Below the pieces are notes generated by a model, which saw only the letters and a list, made by a program, of their open reading frames with translations, was not told the origin of the DNA and did not search any database. Shown here piece after piece: positions 61,575 to 64,000 of a stretch of DNA of 64,000 bases. Positions within the stretch are counted from its first letter, which is position 1. Each line of letters starts with the position of its first letter. A program made the translations under genes and the position numbers. The DNA is from Granulicella sp. dw_53 (lineage in GTDB: Bacteria > Acidobacteriota > Terriglobia > Terriglobales > Acidobacteriaceae): assembly GCF_018449545.1 (NCBI RefSeq), contig NZ_JAAVUR010000012.1:1-64000 (forward strand), given 5' to 3'.

Positions 61575-64000
61575 ATGAAGCACTTATACCTCCCAGGTAT
61601 GTTTGGCGTTCTGTTGCTGGTTGCAGGTATCGCGTTGGGGCAGGCTACCAGCGGCGATTTGACGGGCAAGGTGGTGGACTCTACAGGTGCGTTTATTGCA
61701 GACGCAACGGTTGTGGTCACCAATGTGGATACGGGAGTCAAGACGACAGTTCGAGGAACGTCGAGCGGACAGATACGCGTCTCGAATCTTCTGCCGGGTA
61801 ACTATGATGTGAGCGCCTCGGCGAAGGGGTTTGCGATCTACACGCTGAAGAACGTTCGCATCGACTTGAACAAGCGGTCCAACGTGGCTCTTACGCTTGC
61901 GCCGAGCGGGACGACCCTCAGCGTCGATGTATCGGCAGAGGCGAAGGCCAACCTGGATACGACTTCGATGAACCTGACGCAGAGCTTTGGAACACAGGAG
62001 CTGTCTAACTTCCCGAGCACGACGATGGGAGTGAACAGCGTGCTGAATGCCTCCTTGCTGAGCCCGAATGTAGCGTCGACGGGTGGGCTTGGAACTGGCG
62101 TCGGGCCTTCGGTGGGTGGGCAGCGGCAACGCAATAACAACTTCACCATCGAGGGCATCGACAACAACGATAAGGTGGCCACGGGACCGAATGTGAATGT
62201 TCCGAACGATGCGGTGGGCGAGTTTTCCCTGATCACAAATCAGTTTTCGCCAGAGTTTGGGCACTCATCCGGAGGACAGTTCAACGTGGATGTCGTCCAT
62301 GGGACGAACAAGTTTCATGGAAAGATTTATGAGTATTTTCAAAATCGCAATCTAAATGCGGAGAGTGCGCCTGCGGGGCAGAAGATTCCAAACACGGGCT
62401 TTGACGATAATCGTTATGGCGGCCAGTTGGGTGGTCCGATCCTGAAGGATAAGGTCTTCTTCTTTGCTAATTTCGAGCGGCATACGACGAATAAGATTCT
62501 TCAGAAGAATATTTGTGTTCCGACGGTGGCAGGACTGGCGCAACTCAACGCGATTGCCGGTGCCTACAACCTGAATGCGAACAATCTGGCTCAACTTGCG
62601 ATGTACACCCCAGCGGTGACGAACCAGATCAACGCGGCGAACGATGCGGCCTGCTTCAACCAGGCTTCGGGTCCGCAGACGATTGCGATCTATAGTGACA
62701 CGGCTAAGACGGGGGTTATCCCTTATGCGGCGAACAGTCTGGGGCCGGTCTTCGGATCGCAGAATCGGGTCGATATTCCCGCAGGCAACTACCAGGTGGC
62801 GGGACCTTCAAAAGATCTGACGAAGGCGCTGACCACGAGCGCGGACTGGACGATCTCGCCCAGGGATAGTCTGCGTCTGCGATATCTCTACAGCGATGAT
62901 TCGTCGCCGGACACGTCTGCCGAACTGCCGTTCTTCTATCAGCGGGAGCCACTTATCAATCATCTCGTCGCTCTGAGCGAGATTCATACCTTTACTCCGA
63001 ACCTGATGAATGAGGCTCGTATCGGGTTTCATCGTTTCAGAGATCAGATTCCCACGCCTACCAATACTTATCCGGGGCTGGATGCCTTTCCGAACCTGTT
63101 GTTTGGGGATCAAGGGCAGCTTACCTATGGACCTGACGGGGACGCTCCCAATTTGTCGGTCCAAAATCTCTATCAGTTCACGGACAATCTTTCGTGGACG
63201 AAAGGGAGACATACTTTTGCGGTGGGCTTCGATGGCCGCAAGGCGATCTCACCCCAGCGGTTCACACAACGGTCGAATGGGGACTACGAGTACAACTACC
63301 TGACGGAGTTTCTGCACGATCTGGCGCCGACGAGCTCGGGCCAGCGCTCTACAGGGAACGCCACCTACTATGGGGATCAGACGGCGTTGTATGGGTATGC
63401 GAACGATACCTGGCGCGCTACCCCAAGGCTTACTTTCAACTATGGCCTTCGGTATGAGTTCACCTCGGTGCCGACGGGGGAGCGGCTGCAGGAACTCAAC
63501 GCCGCGGCGAGCGTTCCGGGGCTGATCGAGTTCCACGCGCCCCGGCCGCAGTACACGAACTTTGCGCCACGCATTGGAGTAAACTTTGCGCCGGACGACA
63601 GGACTTCGATCCGCGCCGCGTTCGGTATGGTGTATGACGTTCTGTTCGATAACTTCGGGGTATTGAGTCTGCCTCCGCAGTTATCCGCCACCAACACCGT
63701 GGGGGATGCAGGGCAACCTCAATCGGGCGATCCGAACTTTCTTGCGCGTGGCGGATTGCCCTCGGTGGTTCCGTTGCCGAGCGATCCTGCAGGGCTGCGG
63801 GCGATTACGGCGGGGTTTATCCCGAACCAGCAGGTGCCCTATGCGGAGACGTGGTCGCTGGGGGTGCAGCGCGTGTTCGGCGCGGATTACACGGCTGAGA
63901 TTCGTTATATGGGGACGCGGGGAGTTCATCTGCCGACGCAGGTGAATCCTAATGTTCAATCGCCGGTTACTGCGATGAATCAATTGCCGACTAATTTGAC
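61575..64000 (+). CDS. Oar-like TonB-dependent receptor, partial (runs off the window)
   Basis: The frame is open from ATG 61575 to the window edge, so at least 808 residues are encoded and the C-terminus is missing. A signal peptide (MFGVLLLVAGIALG) precedes a carboxypeptidase-regulatory domain with TGKVVDSTGAFIADATVVV, a plug domain with NNFTIEGIDNNDK and QFSPEFGHSSGGQFNV, and barrel strands. It is the same class as the receptor at 55317 but not a close copy of it. AAGGAG lies 14 bases upstream of the start. Confidence 0.88.
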   Translation, partial: MKHLYLPGMFGVLLLVAGIALGQATSGDLTGKVVDSTGAFIADATVVVTNVDTGVKTTVRGTSSGQIRVSNLLPGNYDVSASAKGFAIYTLKNVRIDLNKRSNVALTLAPSGTTLSVDVSAEAKANLDTTSMNLTQSFGTQELSNFPSTTMGVNSVLNASLLSPNVASTGGLGTGVGPSVGGQRQRNNNFTIEGIDNNDKVATGPNVNVPNDAVGEFSLITNQFSPEFGHSSGGQFNVDVVHGTNKFHGKIYEYFQNRNLNAESAPAGQKIPNTGFDDNRYGGQLGGPILKDKVFFFANFERHTTNKILQKNICVPTVAGLAQLNAIAGAYNLNANNLAQLAMYTPAVTNQINAANDAACFNQASGPQTIAIYSDTAKTGVIPYAANSLGPVFGSQNRVDIPAGNYQVAGPSKDLTKALTTSADWTISPRDSLRLRYLYSDDSSPDTSAELPFFYQREPLINHLVALSEIHTFTPNLMNEARIGFHRFRDQIPTPTNTYPGLDAFPNLLFGDQGQLTYGPDGDAPNLSVQNLYQFTDNLSWTKGRHTFAVGFDGRKAISPQRFTQRSNGDYEYNYLTEFLHDLAPTSSGQRSTGNATYYGDQTALYGYANDTWRATPRLTFNYGLRYEFTSVPTGERLQELNAAASVPGLIEFHAPRPQYTNFAPRIGVNFAPDDRTSIRAAFGMVYDVLFDNFGVLSLPPQLSATNTVGDAGQPQSGDPNFLARGGLPSVVPLPSDPAGLRAITAGFIPNQQVPYAETWSLGVQRVFGADYTAEIRYMGTRGVHLPTQVNPNVQSPVTAMNQLPTNL

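Noticed and set aside
1..64000. CRISPR array, insertion sequence or prophage
   Set aside because: No regularly spaced repeats, transposase, integrase or phage structural genes were found; the phage-like genes are all T6SS components.

Overview
The window looks like a chromosomal segment of a soil acidobacterium of the Terriglobus/Granulicella/Edaphobacter type. The pointers are two very large Oar-like TonB-dependent receptors with an N-terminal carboxypeptidase-regulatory domain, many Tat-exported oxidoreductases, a small Cys/His protein of a kind I associate with that phylum, and G+C-rich genes with long shadow frames. This assignment is inference; there is no rRNA gene to confirm it.

Layout. 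1-10.3 kb: a terminator, one copy of a dispersed intergenic repeat, a ykkC-family riboswitch in front of an EamA transporter, three small hypothetical genes, then a G+C-rich minus-strand block (outer-membrane barrel, NfeD-type protease, TPR lipoprotein-like protein, GT39 glycosyltransferase, DUF3467 protein) and tRNA-Leu(UAG). 10.4-17.4 kb: a TetR-controlled sugar or sugar-acid island with an exported aldo/keto reductase, a secreted sorbosone-dehydrogenase-like enzyme, an MFS permease, an SDR and a zinc alcohol dehydrogenase. Two identical 19-bp palindromic operators, one beside the regulator gene and one beside the dehydrogenase gene, tie it together.

17.8-47.7 kb: a complete and unusual type VI secretion system (T6SS). 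Its membrane complex consists of a TssM with a single membrane segment and a C-tail-anchored TssL, and no TssJ gene is seen. The baseplate genes include two different TssK paralogues. The sheath, tube and ATPase are TssB/C, two tandem Hcp paralogues, TagJ, TssA, TssE/F/G and ClpV. The spike module is VgrG, a DcrB-like protein and PAAR. Signalling parts are a PP2C phosphatase at one end and a membrane Ser/Thr kinase with a PEGA-like C-terminus plus a periplasmic TPR protein at the other. Between the two tssK genes lies the most novel gene here: a tail-anchored, disordered Ser/Pro-rich protein carrying seven copies of a short F-T-x-hydrophobic motif. No FHA-domain protein is present.

48-64 kb: an orphan FtsX/MacB permease; an exported amino-acid metabolism group (Tat amine oxidase, signal-peptide RidA, M19 dipeptidase, Tat HisC-like aminotransferase); an Oar-like TonB receptor; 6-phosphogluconate dehydrogenase; a small Cys/His protein; a second copy of the dispersed repeat; and a second Oar-like receptor that runs off the window end.

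By eye the T6SS block is less G+C-rich than the 4-9.5 kb block, which would fit separate acquisition, but I have not measured this.
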